Shown: piece by piece, positions 40,521 to 49,724 of the stretch | How positions within the stretch are numbered: the first letter of the stretch is position 1 | Layout: each line of letters begins with the position of its first letter | NCBI GenBank assembly: GCA_045600105.1 | Contig: JAZRXG010000042.1 | Location: 1-64,000, forward strand | Origin: UBA1206 sp045600105 | Lineage (GTDB): Bacteria; Bacillota; Clostridia; Oscillospirales; CAG-382 | Length of the DNA stretch: 64,000 nt | Direction: 5' to 3' | The notes under the pieces: model-generated | What the model was told of the DNA's origin: nothing | Seen by the model: the letters and a program-made list of their open reading frames with translations, nothing else | The model's database searches: none | Made by a program: the position numbers and the translations under genes

Positions 40521-43500
40521 ATTTTCGCCTCGATCTCCCTGCCGAGGCAGAACGAATAAAGGAGAGCGCGGCTGACTTTTCCGCCCGTCATCTGTTCGAC
40601 GGCACGCACATAATAGCCGAGCTGGAACGAATGGCGCGAAAGCAGTGTTTCTTCGCCCGTGCCGCGTTTCACTCTGTCGGTCTTGTAGTCTACCACGGTG
40701 TAGCTTCCGTCGGGATTGCGGAAGAAGCAGTCGATGACGCCCTGCACCATGACCTTTTCGCCCTTGACTCCCGAGAAGGCTTCCGAATCCTCGATGACGT
40801 TGAACCGCTTTTCGCGGCAGACGTAATCGGACGCCGCCATATCACGGCAGAGCGGGCTTTCAAAGAACTTTTTGAGCTCGTTCGTATTGATGAGTTCCGC
40901 TTCGGACTCGGATATCATTTTTATCTCTTTAAGTCTCTCGATCTCGGCGTCTATTCCCTTTTTCATTACGTTTCCGAAATCGGCAAACTGCATGAACAGA
41001 TGGGTCGCGGTGCCCGACGCGGCGCCGTCGGCGTCGCCCGACGCGAAAACGGGTCTGCGTCTCGCGTCGCTCTCGGAAAGCGTGCGGGCGTATTCGTCGT
41101 CTTCGAGTATTCCTTTTCTCAGCTCGGAGACCGACGCTTTGGAAGGAACGGTGCTGCCGCTTCTGTCGGCGCGTCCGGCTTCAAGCGCCCTGCGGAAGAC
41201 GTCGGCGGAGTAGGTCACGGTCTTGACGGGCGGAACGAAGCGTCCTGCGGGTTTTTCCGCGCTTTCTTCACCTTCTGCCCTGCTTTCGCCGTCTGCCGCG
41301 TTTTCTTCCTCGTCGGCGTTGAAATCGTAAAGCTCAAAGCAGGGGCTTTCCGTCTCTTCAAGTATGGGATGCAGCCACATCATAACGCTTTCGGCGGTGA
41401 AGAAGTTGCCCTTTGTCCCTTCCTTCTTATACGCTCCGGTAACGATGAGCCGTTCCTGCGCCCTCGTCAGCGCGACGTAAAGGCACCTGAGCTCTTCGCG
41501 CGCGGTGGCTTTTTTCTCGTCCTCGTCAGCCATTCTCTTGACGAGCGGCTTGTATTCGACGATACCGTCATATGCGCGCAGATTGCGGTAAATAAGTCCC
41601 TCTTCGCTGATGAGCACTTTGCTTTCCGCGTCGTCGTAGTTGATTTTTTTACCGACAGCCGAAACGAAGCACACGGGGAACTCGAGTCCCTTGGACATAT
41701 GTATCGTCATCAGTCTCACGCAGCCGGGTTCGACGTCCGTCTCGACGCTCTTGTCAAACGTTTTCGCCACGTCGCTGACGTAGGAAAGGAACGCCGAAAG
41801 TCCTTTGAACGACGATCTTTCGAAATCGAGAGAAACCGTATAGAGCTTTTTGAGGTTGGAAACGCGCTTTTTGCCGTTTTTCCCGACCGCGCAGAGCGGA
41901 ATGAGGTTCGTCACGGAATACATGTTCCATATCATGCGGCTGCTCGGGCATTCGGCGCCCGGAGCGCGAAGGCGAAGCAGTGTATCGGCAAACGACGCGC
42001 ATTTTTCAAGAGTCTTTTCGTTCGGATGCTCACCCGAACGTACGCCGTGCGGCATGAAGATGCGCTTTTTTCTTTTGATCTTTCCCTTTATTTCGGCGTA
42101 AGGCGTGTCGGAAACGTATCTTGCGCCTCTGTTTTTATGACGGCGGAAATACTCGCTTCCGCGTTTTACGCAGTCGTAAAGCGCATCGTACGCGAAGCAG
42201 CTTTTGAGCGCATAAAGATCGTCGGCGGTAAAACCGAAGACGGGGCTTCTGAGAGAGGCCGCGAGCGAAATATCGTCGAGCGGGTCGTCGAGTATACGCA
42301 GTATCGAAAGTGCAAGCATTATTTCGGGTTCGTTGATGAACGAGCTGCCCTTCGACATCGTGAACGGTATCCCGTTTTTCATGAACTCTCTTTTAAGCTG
42401 AATGCTTTCCTTGCCTATGGAACGCATAAGCACGGCGATATCGCCGTAGTCGTAGCCCTCGTTTTCGACAAGCTCTATGATCCTTGAAGCGATGTACTCC
42501 GCCTCGGATTCGGTTGCCTGCTGATTGCAGAAAGCGGCGACCTCGACGGGGAAAGCCGCGCCCCCCGCTTTTCCGCCGCAGATGAGGCGTTCTTTTTCAT
42601 ACGACGTGCCGACGTTCTCTTCGGTATAAAGGGAATCGAAGATCAGATTGACAAAATCGAGTATCGGCTTTCTGCTGCGGTAATTTTCCGAAAGGAAGAC
42701 CTTCGCTTCGACGGAATCCGAGTCGACCTCCCCGAAATCGCGCAGATACCCGAGGAAAATGTCGGGCGACGCCTTGCGGAAACGGTATATCGACTGTTTC
42801 ACGTCGCCGACCATAAAGCGGTTGTCGTTCTTTGAAAGCAGTCTGAAGATCATATCCTGAATGGGGTTGATGTCCTGATACTCGTCTATGTATATTTCCT
42901 TGATGCTCTCGCGGAGCCCCGAGCATATCTGCGTTCTGATGATGCCGCCGGGCGTGTTTTCGCCGAGCAGGGTCAGCGTGTACTGCTCGATATCGGAAAA
43001 TTCGATGATGCCGCGAGATTTCTTGACGTCGGTGAACATTTTATCGACCTTGAAAATAAAGTCGTTCATCAGTCCGTTGATGTCAAGGGAGCTTTCATAG
43101 TCGGAAACGGTGCCTTTCTCATCGCCGGCGAAATACATTTTCGCTTCCGTTACTTTTTTGATCGCTTTTTCTTTCATTCCGCGGCACTTCTCAATGACGT
43201 CCTGATCGAGTCCTTTGTTGTAAGCGTTTTTGAAAGAAACCGAATAAAGCGCCGATTTGATATCGTCGTACGTTGAGCGTTCGTTCGCGATGACGGCACG
43301 TATGCCGTCGATACGGTCGCAAAGAACGTCGATCGGCTCGATGTTTTTCTCGGTATACGCGGCGACCGTGATGACTCCGTAGATGTCGTTTGCGATCTTT
43401 TTCGCGTCATCCATGAGGGAAATCAATTTTTTGCGCAGTTTCCCGCCGGCGTCGGTCGTCATAAAGCCGTTTTCTTTTGCTTTTTCGACTTCGCGTCTCA

Positions 43501-44092
43501 TTCTTTCGTCGGCTTTGGTCACGTGGTCCTTCCAGAACGGGAAGGCGCGGTATTTATCGTACGCGATTTTTACGGTCTTCTTGAATTCTCCAAGCGATTT
43601 TTCGCCCGTGAACGCGTCGCAAAGACGTATGAATCCGGCGTCTTCGCTCTCGAAGCCATCGTCGATGCATTTTTCGATGCATTCGTCGAGCAGTATCCCG
43701 CCTTCGGCTTCGTCCGCCACTCTGACCGAGGGCGGCAGCGACAGCGCTTCGAAGTTGTTCCTCACAATATCGAGGCAGAACGAGGACACCGTGGATATCT
43801 TCGCCGAGGATATCCTGCATATATTGCGCGTGAGCCTTGCGTTCGACGGGTCTTTTGCCGATTCGGCAAGCAGCGCCGCATAGAGTTTTGCTTTCATATT
43901 AGCCGCCGCGGCTTTGGTGAAGGTCACCACGAGTATGTCCGAAACGTCGGTGCCCGCCTTGACGTGCTCGAGAATGCGCTGCGTCATCACCGTGGTCTTT
44001 CCGCTTCCGGCTCCCGCCGAAACTATCAGCGTTTTGCCTTCCGTCCGTATGGCAGCTTCCTGCGACGGGGAAAATCTGATGTCTTCACTCAT
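40517..44092 (-). CDS. addA: ATP-dependent helicase/nuclease subunit AddA
   Basis: 1191 residues. The ATG at 44092 (MSEDIRFSPSQ) is preferred because GGAGG lies about eight bases upstream; earlier ATGs sit on that site. UvrD-type helicase motifs are Walker A SAGAGSGKTT (25-34), Walker B YIDEYQDINPIQ, VGDVKQSIYRFRKASP, LMTIHMSKGLEFPVCFVSAV (motif V region) and VALTRAQERLIV (motif VI). The C-terminal RecB-type nuclease has GVIDCFFRN and VVDYKTDRV. With AddB it resects double-strand breaks and responds to Chi, the Firmicutes counterpart of RecBCD. It overlaps addB by eight bases. Confidence 0.97.
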   Translation of the reverse strand: MSEDIRFSPSQEAAIRTEGKTLIVSAGAGSGKTTVMTQRILEHVKAGTDVSDILVVTFTKAAAANMKAKLYAALLAESAKDPSNARLTRNICRISSAKISTVSSFCLDIVRNNFEALSLPPSVRVADEAEGGILLDECIEKCIDDGFESEDAGFIRLCDAFTGEKSLGEFKKTVKIAYDKYRAFPFWKDHVTKADERMRREVEKAKENGFMTTDAGGKLRKKLISLMDDAKKIANDIYGVITVAAYTEKNIEPIDVLCDRIDGIRAVIANERSTYDDIKSALYSVSFKNAYNKGLDQDVIEKCRGMKEKAIKKVTEAKMYFAGDEKGTVSDYESSLDINGLMNDFIFKVDKMFTDVKKSRGIIEFSDIEQYTLTLLGENTPGGIIRTQICSGLRESIKEIYIDEYQDINPIQDMIFRLLSKNDNRFMVGDVKQSIYRFRKASPDIFLGYLRDFGEVDSDSVEAKVFLSENYRSRKPILDFVNLIFDSLYTEENVGTSYEKERLICGGKAGGAAFPVEVAAFCNQQATESEAEYIASRIIELVENEGYDYGDIAVLMRSIGKESIQLKREFMKNGIPFTMSKGSSFINEPEIMLALSILRILDDPLDDISLAASLRSPVFGFTADDLYALKSCFAYDALYDCVKRGSEYFRRHKNRGARYVSDTPYAEIKGKIKRKKRIFMPHGVRSGEHPNEKTLEKCASFADTLLRLRAPGAECPSSRMIWNMYSVTNLIPLCAVGKNGKKRVSNLKKLYTVSLDFERSSFKGLSAFLSYVSDVAKTFDKSVETDVEPGCVRLMTIHMSKGLEFPVCFVSAVGKKINYDDAESKVLISEEGLIYRNLRAYDGIVEYKPLVKRMADEDEKKATAREELRCLYVALTRAQERLIVTGAYKKEGTKGNFFTAESVMMWLHPILEETESPCFELYDFNADEEENAADGESRAEGEESAEKPAGRFVPPVKTVTYSADVFRRALEAGRADRSGSTVPSKASVSELRKGILEDDEYARTLSESDARRRPVFASGDADGAASGTATHLFMQFADFGNVMKKGIDAEIERLKEIKMISESEAELINTNELKKFFESPLCRDMAASDYVCREKRFNVIEDSEAFSGVKGEKVMVQGVIDCFFRNPDGSYTVVDYKTDRVKRGTGEETLLSRHSFQLGYYVRAVEQMTGGKVSRALLYSFCLGREIEAKI

Positions 44093-47000
44093 TTTCTTCA
44101 TCCTCCGCAATACCCTTTTTACATCTGACGGAAATATCGTCCGAAAGCCTGCATATCGATTTGAAGCCGCAATACGTACACGCGTTGTACGATTCGTTGT
44201 AACAGACGGGTGAGACCTTCATTTCGCCGTCCGCGATGAGAGAGGCTATCTTCTTGAGGCAGTTTTCGGTTTTTATTTTCAGCTTTCCGAAGCCTTCGGC
44301 GCTTTCGATGGACTTGATTTTCGCGTGAAACTCGTTTTCAGCCGTTATTTTGACGGGTATGAATCTTTTATCTTTCCCGTGTTCGAGTGCCTCGATGATC
44401 TCAAAGTCGTCCGTAACGAGTCCTTTTCTTTTGAAATTCTTATTGATCTCCGACTCGAGCGTTTTCGCGTCCGGCGGACAATATTCACATCCGGGTTTGT
44501 TTTCGACCTTTTCAAGTTTCGCGGGGAGATAAAGCACCGCCGCCGGAGAAGCGTCGCCGTGCGACGCGTTATAAGCGAACATATACAGAAGCATCTGCAT
44601 ATCGAGCCCGTAATCGAGCACCTTGCGTTCAAAGGTCTTGCTTCCCGTTTTGTAATCGGTGATACGGACGTAGGTCTTTCCGTTCGAAACGTATTCGTCG
44701 ACGCGGTCGATGACGCCGTTCATCCTGACTTTCATACCGCTTTCCGTAACGTAGACGTATCCGTTGTCGGCAGCCGGCACTTCAAAGCCGACGGGGACGA
44801 AATCGGACGACGAAAGCTCGTCGGACACGTTTCGGAGCAGCAGACGAAGCGTCAGCTTGAGCCGCGATACGGCGTAGGCAAAGCGTTTGCTCATCGCCTC
44901 TTTCCCGCAAAGCGAGTATATGTAGTCCTCGCTGAGCTCGTCCACTCTCTTTGCTATCGTTTCGTCGTCGGGAGACACGAAAACGCCGTCCTTCATGCGT
45001 TCGGAAACGAATATCCGCAGCACGTCGTGTATGAACGTGCCTATCTCGGCGGGGCCGAATTCGGCTTTTTTGTTTTCGGCGAGTCTGAGAACGTATTTGC
45101 CGAAATAAGAGAACGGGCAATAAGCGTATCTTTCCATTCTCGACGGCGACAGGGTCATCGAGCTTTTACGCTTGGCGCTGAATTTGGCGTTCGGGTCGCA
45201 AAGCGGATATTCGCCCGCGCGTTCTATATCGTCGATGCCGTTTTTGCGGAGCAGTTCCCTTGCGAGAGGGTCGGCGAAAGACGCGTTTTCACGAGCGGAC
45301 GCCGTCGAAAAGACGAACGATCTTTCGTCATCCGCGAAATTCACGGTCTTCGCGTTCGGGCAAAGGGCTCTCAGGCGGAGCGCGCCGACAGACGGGCTTT
45401 CGTTGTTTGAACGCGTATAAATGCAGACGAGTTTTTCGGACGGGAGAGTGCAGGCGGTGTAGAAAAACAGTTTTTCGTTATCGAGTCGGGTGTCGAAGCT
45501 TTCTTCAAAGCAGATGCCGTTCGACTCGAATTCTTTTATTTCATTTTCGTCGAAAACGCTCGAAAGAGCGGGTATCGCGGGGAACTCGCCGTCGTTCGCG
45601 CCGAGAAGTATCACCGCCTTGGGGGACGCGCCTCTGAACACGGACGCTCCGCCGATGACGACCGAATCGCAGAACGCGGGGACCGTGCCGAGCGAATATT
45701 CGCCGAGCATGAGCTCCGTTTTCGTCCGCAGTTCGCCGACTGTCATGCTTCTGTCGCCGATGACGCCGTAAAGCTGATCGAGCGAGTTTATGACGACGTC
45801 CCAAAGCTTCACGAGCTTGCGCGACGACGCCTCGTCGCCGCTTTTACGCAGTTTCGCCGCCTTGGCTCTGAGCGTTTCGGAAGCGTTCACCGATTCAAGC
45901 AGCGAATACACCGCTTTCGCTCCGTCTGACGCCGTCTTCATTTCTTTGAGTTCAAGGGCAAACGCCGTAAGAACGGACGCTATCTTTTCCCTTGCGTTAT
46001 TTACGATGGAAAGCACCGACGATTCGTATGTAGTCATACCGCGCTTGTAGCCGGACGGGTTCATAAGCCAGCCCGACTCGCCGACCCAGCTTTTTCCGCG
46101 TATGTTCCAGGTGTCGGCGTAACGTATGACGAGCTCCCCTTCCCTTTCGGTTATGGGGAGGTAGCCGCTCAGGATGAGTTTTTTCATCACGGCACGCTGA
46201 TAACCGTTTTCTATCGCTTCGATCGCCGAAAGGATGAACGTGGAAAGCGGCTTTATGAGCAGGCTTTCGCCAGACGAGAAGAAGCAGGGGATGCCGTGCT
46301 TTTCGAGCACGGTGTCGATGATGCCGGCGTAGGTATCGGGGGAACGGGCTATGATGACCACGTCGCCGTACTTGTATCCGCCGTCGGTAAGACGCACCAC
46401 CGCGGACGCCGCCGCCTCGGCTTCGGAAAATTTATCGGCACATTCGATGAATCCCACTCCGCCGTCGTCTTCGACGGGAGCAGCGCAGTTGTTCCACAAT
46501 TCCTTTTCGATATGCGCGAGGCTCGCTTTTTTATATCTGTGACATTCCGGAAGGAGGATATCTGACGTCTTTGTAAAGCGGCCGAGACGTTCGTACGAAA
46601 GACGCGGACAAGTGAAAGTGCCCGTTTTGTCGCTGCCGTCGAAGCAGAGCGAAACGTACATATCGTCGCACTGAGCCGCTATGCGGTCGAGCACGCGGTG
46701 CTGCTGCTCGGTGAACGAGTTGAACGAGTCCACGAACACGGTCTTGCCCTTGAAAAACGGCATTTCCTTCAGCGCCCCGGCATAAAGCGTCAGCGAGTCA
46801 CGGCTGTCGCCGAGCCCGTTTTTGAGAAGCGACGCGTATTCATCGAGGATGAGCGCCGTTTCCGACGCCTTGGCGACGGTTCGCGGTTCGCCCGTAACCG
46901 AGGCGAAAACCGACGCGTCAAGTCCGTTTTCCTTGAGCAGCCTTGACGTATCGAGCATTTTCAGTATGAAATCGTTGTTTTTCGCAAGGCTCGAAAAAGC

Positions 47001-47312
47001 CTCGAGCCTGTCGGCGACGTTCTCCGCGGCAGCCGCCATAAGCAGCGCTCTGCCGCCGTCGTCGGCGTAAGAAACGGCAAGTCCGCCGTATTCGCGGTAG
47101 GTACGGTTGGGCAGACGCTCGAACGTAAGCACCTCGGTATTGAGGTTCGCCCTGCTTCCGAGAAGCGTGAAAACGTCTTTTTCGTATTCCATCGACTGCT
47201 GACCGGGTACTATGACGACGCACGGAATGCCTTCCGCGGTCTTTTCTTCAAGCAGCGTTCTGATGTATTCCGTTTTTCCGCTGCCCGCTCTGCCGATGAC
47301 TCTGTACAGCAT
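44085..47312 (-). CDS. addB: ATP-dependent helicase/nuclease subunit AddB
   Basis: 1075 residues; ATG at 47312 after GGGGG. N-terminal P loop GRAGSGKTEYIR (about 7-18), then a degenerate helicase core, PSRMERYAYCPFSYFGKYVL holding the first cluster cysteine, the nuclease Asp/Lys motif in GVIDRVDEY and ITDYKTGSKTF, and a C-terminal CTYCGFKSIC supplying three cysteines. The four cysteines form the iron-sulfur staple known in AddB. It partners AddA in recombinational repair. It lies 23 bases after spoIIR. Confidence 0.97.
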   Translation of the reverse strand: MLYRVIGRAGSGKTEYIRTLLEEKTAEGIPCVVIVPGQQSMEYEKDVFTLLGSRANLNTEVLTFERLPNRTYREYGGLAVSYADDGGRALLMAAAAENVADRLEAFSSLAKNNDFILKMLDTSRLLKENGLDASVFASVTGEPRTVAKASETALILDEYASLLKNGLGDSRDSLTLYAGALKEMPFFKGKTVFVDSFNSFTEQQHRVLDRIAAQCDDMYVSLCFDGSDKTGTFTCPRLSYERLGRFTKTSDILLPECHRYKKASLAHIEKELWNNCAAPVEDDGGVGFIECADKFSEAEAAASAVVRLTDGGYKYGDVVIIARSPDTYAGIIDTVLEKHGIPCFFSSGESLLIKPLSTFILSAIEAIENGYQRAVMKKLILSGYLPITEREGELVIRYADTWNIRGKSWVGESGWLMNPSGYKRGMTTYESSVLSIVNNAREKIASVLTAFALELKEMKTASDGAKAVYSLLESVNASETLRAKAAKLRKSGDEASSRKLVKLWDVVINSLDQLYGVIGDRSMTVGELRTKTELMLGEYSLGTVPAFCDSVVIGGASVFRGASPKAVILLGANDGEFPAIPALSSVFDENEIKEFESNGICFEESFDTRLDNEKLFFYTACTLPSEKLVCIYTRSNNESPSVGALRLRALCPNAKTVNFADDERSFVFSTASARENASFADPLARELLRKNGIDDIERAGEYPLCDPNAKFSAKRKSSMTLSPSRMERYAYCPFSYFGKYVLRLAENKKAEFGPAEIGTFIHDVLRIFVSERMKDGVFVSPDDETIAKRVDELSEDYIYSLCGKEAMSKRFAYAVSRLKLTLRLLLRNVSDELSSSDFVPVGFEVPAADNGYVYVTESGMKVRMNGVIDRVDEYVSNGKTYVRITDYKTGSKTFERKVLDYGLDMQMLLYMFAYNASHGDASPAAVLYLPAKLEKVENKPGCEYCPPDAKTLESEINKNFKRKGLVTDDFEIIEALEHGKDKRFIPVKITAENEFHAKIKSIESAEGFGKLKIKTENCLKKIASLIADGEMKVSPVCYNESYNACTYCGFKSICRLSDDISVRCKKGIAEDEENE

Positions 47313-47335
47313 GTTTTTTCCCCCATTTTGTGATT

Positions 47336-47914
47336 TTATCCGAATAATTCAAGTATTTTCAGCCTTATTTTATGCTTTGCCGTTTTTTCCGAATACGCTG
47401 CCGCGACTTCCTTCGACGCTTTGACGATGACCGAGGAAGAACCGAGGCACAGCGGCGGGAACAGCACGCACCACCAGTTGTGACCTTTGGCTGACCCGAG
47501 CTTCACCTGAAGCGAAAGATACTTTCCGGCGGGAAACGTGATGCCGTCGTATTCACGCGTCGGGTACTCCTCGTACGCGAGCACCGCCCGCGAAAAGTAA
47601 TCAAAGCCGTTTTCGGCAAGGACTTCGTCTGCTATCCTTTCTATCTCTTCGCAGGACGCCGCCGCGATCACCGCCGCCTCCCCGATGTCCGCTCCGCCGA
47701 AAAGGTCGGGCGCTTTTTCGAGTATCGCGTCCCGCACGAGCAGCTTGACGTTCTGGTCGGCGTCTTCGTCCGAATCGGCGATGACGTGCAGCCTTATGAC
47801 GTCGGAATAGATCTTTTCCTCTTTCACGGGCAGGAAGGCTTCCGCCGCGAACGATACCAGCACCGTGAACACAAGACACAGCGCGAATGACAAAGTGAAT
47901 TTTCTTTTTTCCAT
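47336..47914 (-). CDS. spoIIR: Stage II sporulation protein R
   Basis: 192 residues; ATG at 47914 after GAGGTGG. A signal-anchor/secretion segment (LSFALCLVFTVLVSFAAEAF) is followed by the family block YSDVIRLHVIADSDEDADQNVKLLVRDAIL and GKYLSLQVKLGSAKGHNWWCVLFPPLC (both longer than quoted runs allow, so read as landmarks: RLHVIADSD and GHNWWCVLFPPLC). SpoIIR is made in the forespore, secreted, and triggers SpoIIGA processing of pro-sigma-E in the mother cell. Its presence implies the organism, or its ancestor, makes spores. It is first in an operon with addBA, not a usual partner. Confidence 0.94.
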   Translation of the reverse strand: MEKRKFTLSFALCLVFTVLVSFAAEAFLPVKEEKIYSDVIRLHVIADSDEDADQNVKLLVRDAILEKAPDLFGGADIGEAAVIAAASCEEIERIADEVLAENGFDYFSRAVLAYEEYPTREYDGITFPAGKYLSLQVKLGSAKGHNWWCVLFPPLCLGSSSVIVKASKEVAAAYSEKTAKHKIRLKILELFG

Positions 47915-47965
47915 TTTTTACCACCTCGGCTTATATTATCGACGGGGCGGTTTCTTCATATTCAT

Positions 47966-47994
47966 ATACTATCACTTTTTCGTCCGTTTGTAAA
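47966..47994 (-). promoter_or_regulatory. Promoter upstream of spoIIR
   Basis: Minus strand TTTACA (plus 47989-47994), 17-base spacer, TAGTAT (plus 47966-47971): sigma-A-like. I looked for a sigma-F pattern, expected for spoIIR, and did not find a good one. Confidence 0.6.
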
Positions 47995-47999
47995 GACAA

Positions 48000-48031
48000 A
48001 TAAACGGGGCTGCGCGTAACAGTCCCGTTTT
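48000..48031 (-). terminator. Terminator of ispE
   Basis: AAACGGG (48002-48008) pairs with CCCGTTT (48024-48030), with a CTG/CAG inner pair; the minus strand continues TATTTGTCTTT. Ends the long polC-ispE transcript. Confidence 0.75.
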
Positions 48032-48039
48032 TGGTACGT

Positions 48040-48879
48040 TCAGTCGTATTCCGGTATATTTCGCACCGATGCCGCGAAATATTTTTCTTCAAGTGACTTC
48101 GCGGCAAAGTCGGCTTTTTCTTTCGTTTCGAAAACGCCGAAAACGCCGGTGCCGCTGCCCGTAAGCATCGTTCCGAGAGCGCCGAGCGACAAAAGACGTG
48201 TTTTTATCTCTTCACACTCGGGGCAGATGGCGCAGCAGACAGCGTCGAAATCATTATGTAAACTTGACGCAATTCCGTATACATCTGACTTTTCAAGTGC
48301 TTCTACCATTTCTTCGCTGCCGCATCCGCCGATATTATGTTTATCGATTTCGGCAAACATGGCTTTGGTGGACGCCCCCGTATGAGCGGCGCTGACGCAG
48401 TAATAAAAAGTGCCTTCGGTTTTTACGGGCGAGAGTATCTCGCCTATCCCGGTGCAGCGGTCGCATCCGCCGCAAACGAGGAACGGAACGTCCGCGCCGA
48501 GAGACAGCGCGAGAGAGCGCAGTTCATCGGCGTCAAGAGGCGAGCCGTAAAGTCTGTTCAGCCCTCTGAGAGCCGCCGCGGCGTCGGCGCTGCCGCCTCC
48601 GAAGCCTCCGCAGACGGGTATGTGCTTGCTTATGACGATATCCGCGCCGCCGTGGATCCCCGTTTTTTCAAAAAACAGACCTGCCGCCTTGTGACAGATG
48701 TTGTCTTCGCCCGAAAGCTCGCCGCACTCCACGTTTATGCCGTCGGCTTTTTCAAGCGTCAGCGTATCGCAAAGCGATATCGTCTGCATCACGGTGTCGA
48801 GCGTGTGGTAGCCGTCGGAACGTCTGCCCGTGATATTCAGCGTGAGATTTATCTTGGCGTAAGCGTGTTCGGTCAGCAT
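48040..48879 (-). CDS. ispE: 4-diphosphocytidyl-2-C-methyl-D-erythritol kinase
   Basis: 279 residues. GHMP kinase with AYAKINLTLNITGRRSDGYH at the N-terminus (catalytic Lys), the ATP loop IPVCGGFGGGSADAAAALRG (about 87-106) and LSLGADVPFLVCGG. IspE phosphorylates CDP-methylerythritol in the MEP pathway to isopentenyl diphosphate; dxr and ispG of the same pathway are in the same gene run. The start overlaps the end of the PHP gene by seven bases, indicating coupling. Confidence 0.95.
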   Translation of the reverse strand: MLTEHAYAKINLTLNITGRRSDGYHTLDTVMQTISLCDTLTLEKADGINVECGELSGEDNICHKAAGLFFEKTGIHGGADIVISKHIPVCGGFGGGSADAAAALRGLNRLYGSPLDADELRSLALSLGADVPFLVCGGCDRCTGIGEILSPVKTEGTFYYCVSAAHTGASTKAMFAEIDKHNIGGCGSEEMVEALEKSDVYGIASSLHNDFDAVCCAICPECEEIKTRLLSLGALGTMLTGSGTGVFGVFETKEKADFAAKSLEEKYFAASVRNIPEYD

Positions 48880-49706
48880 AATTCGCGGTATACGGGCTTT
48901 CTTTCGCGGAACGTGCAGACGTGGTCGAAGCCGAGCGACGCAAGAAGCGCGTAGGTGTCCGCAAGGTCTGCGGCGATGTCGCAGGCGTAGTGGGCGTCGG
49001 AGCCGACGGTGATGTTTTCGCCGCCGAGCTCACGGTAGAATTTCACAAGGTCGGTCTGCGGGAAGGTCGTGCCGTCGTGCTGACGGAGTCCCGACGTGTT
49101 GACTTCGAGGCAGATGCCTTTTTCGATGATGCGCTTGAGTATCGGCTCGAACATTTCCCTGCCGTTTTCGAACACCTTGATGATGCCTTCCCTGCCGTGT
49201 CTGTGGAAATAGCGGTAAGGATAGGTGATGTGCGCGAGGGTGTCGAAATCGCCGAACTCGATGAGCTCCTTCATTTCGGAAAGATAGAGGTCCCACGCGT
49301 GGGCAAGCACGGCGTCGCTCATGTTTTCGTATTCCATATCGGAATAATCGGGGAAGCCGCGCACGCAGTGCACCGAACCGATGATGAAATCGTATTTGTA
49401 TTTTGAAAGTATGTTCGCTGTCTTTTCGAGGTCATGGCAGGGCTGAGCGAGCTCGACACCATAGACGACTTCGATTTTGCCCGCGTACTTTTCACGCGCG
49501 GCGGTGATGTCGCGCTTTATTCCCTCGTGGTCGAGAGGCGGAAAGATATTGCCCATCATCTGGTCGATCTCAAGGTGGTCGGTCACGGCAAGAGAGCCAA
49601 GCCCGAGCTCGTACGCTTTCGCGTATATTCCGTCGATGGACGAGCCTCTGGTTTTGTCAACGTCGCCCGAATAGATCGAGTGGCAGTGTGTTTCGTGGAT
49701 GATCAT
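48873..49706 (-). CDS. PHP-domain histidinol-phosphatase-like protein
   Basis: 277 residues. PHP metal-binding motifs in order: HETHCHSIYSGD (H5-type), LAVTDHLEID, VVYGVELAQP, IIGSVHCVRG, DTLAHITYPYRYF, LEVNTSGLRQ and ITVGSDAHYACD. These ligands bind three metals in HisK-type histidinol phosphatases. Without other his genes nearby, the physiological substrate is uncertain; PHP phosphatases also act on other phosphoesters. Between polC and ispE, with a seven-base overlap with ispE. Confidence 0.85.
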   Translation of the reverse strand: MIIHETHCHSIYSGDVDKTRGSSIDGIYAKAYELGLGSLAVTDHLEIDQMMGNIFPPLDHEGIKRDITAAREKYAGKIEVVYGVELAQPCHDLEKTANILSKYKYDFIIGSVHCVRGFPDYSDMEYENMSDAVLAHAWDLYLSEMKELIEFGDFDTLAHITYPYRYFHRHGREGIIKVFENGREMFEPILKRIIEKGICLEVNTSGLRQHDGTTFPQTDLVKFYRELGGENITVGSDAHYACDIAADLADTYALLASLGFDHVCTFRERKPVYRELC

Positions 49707-49724
49707 CGGGATATATGCCTTCTT

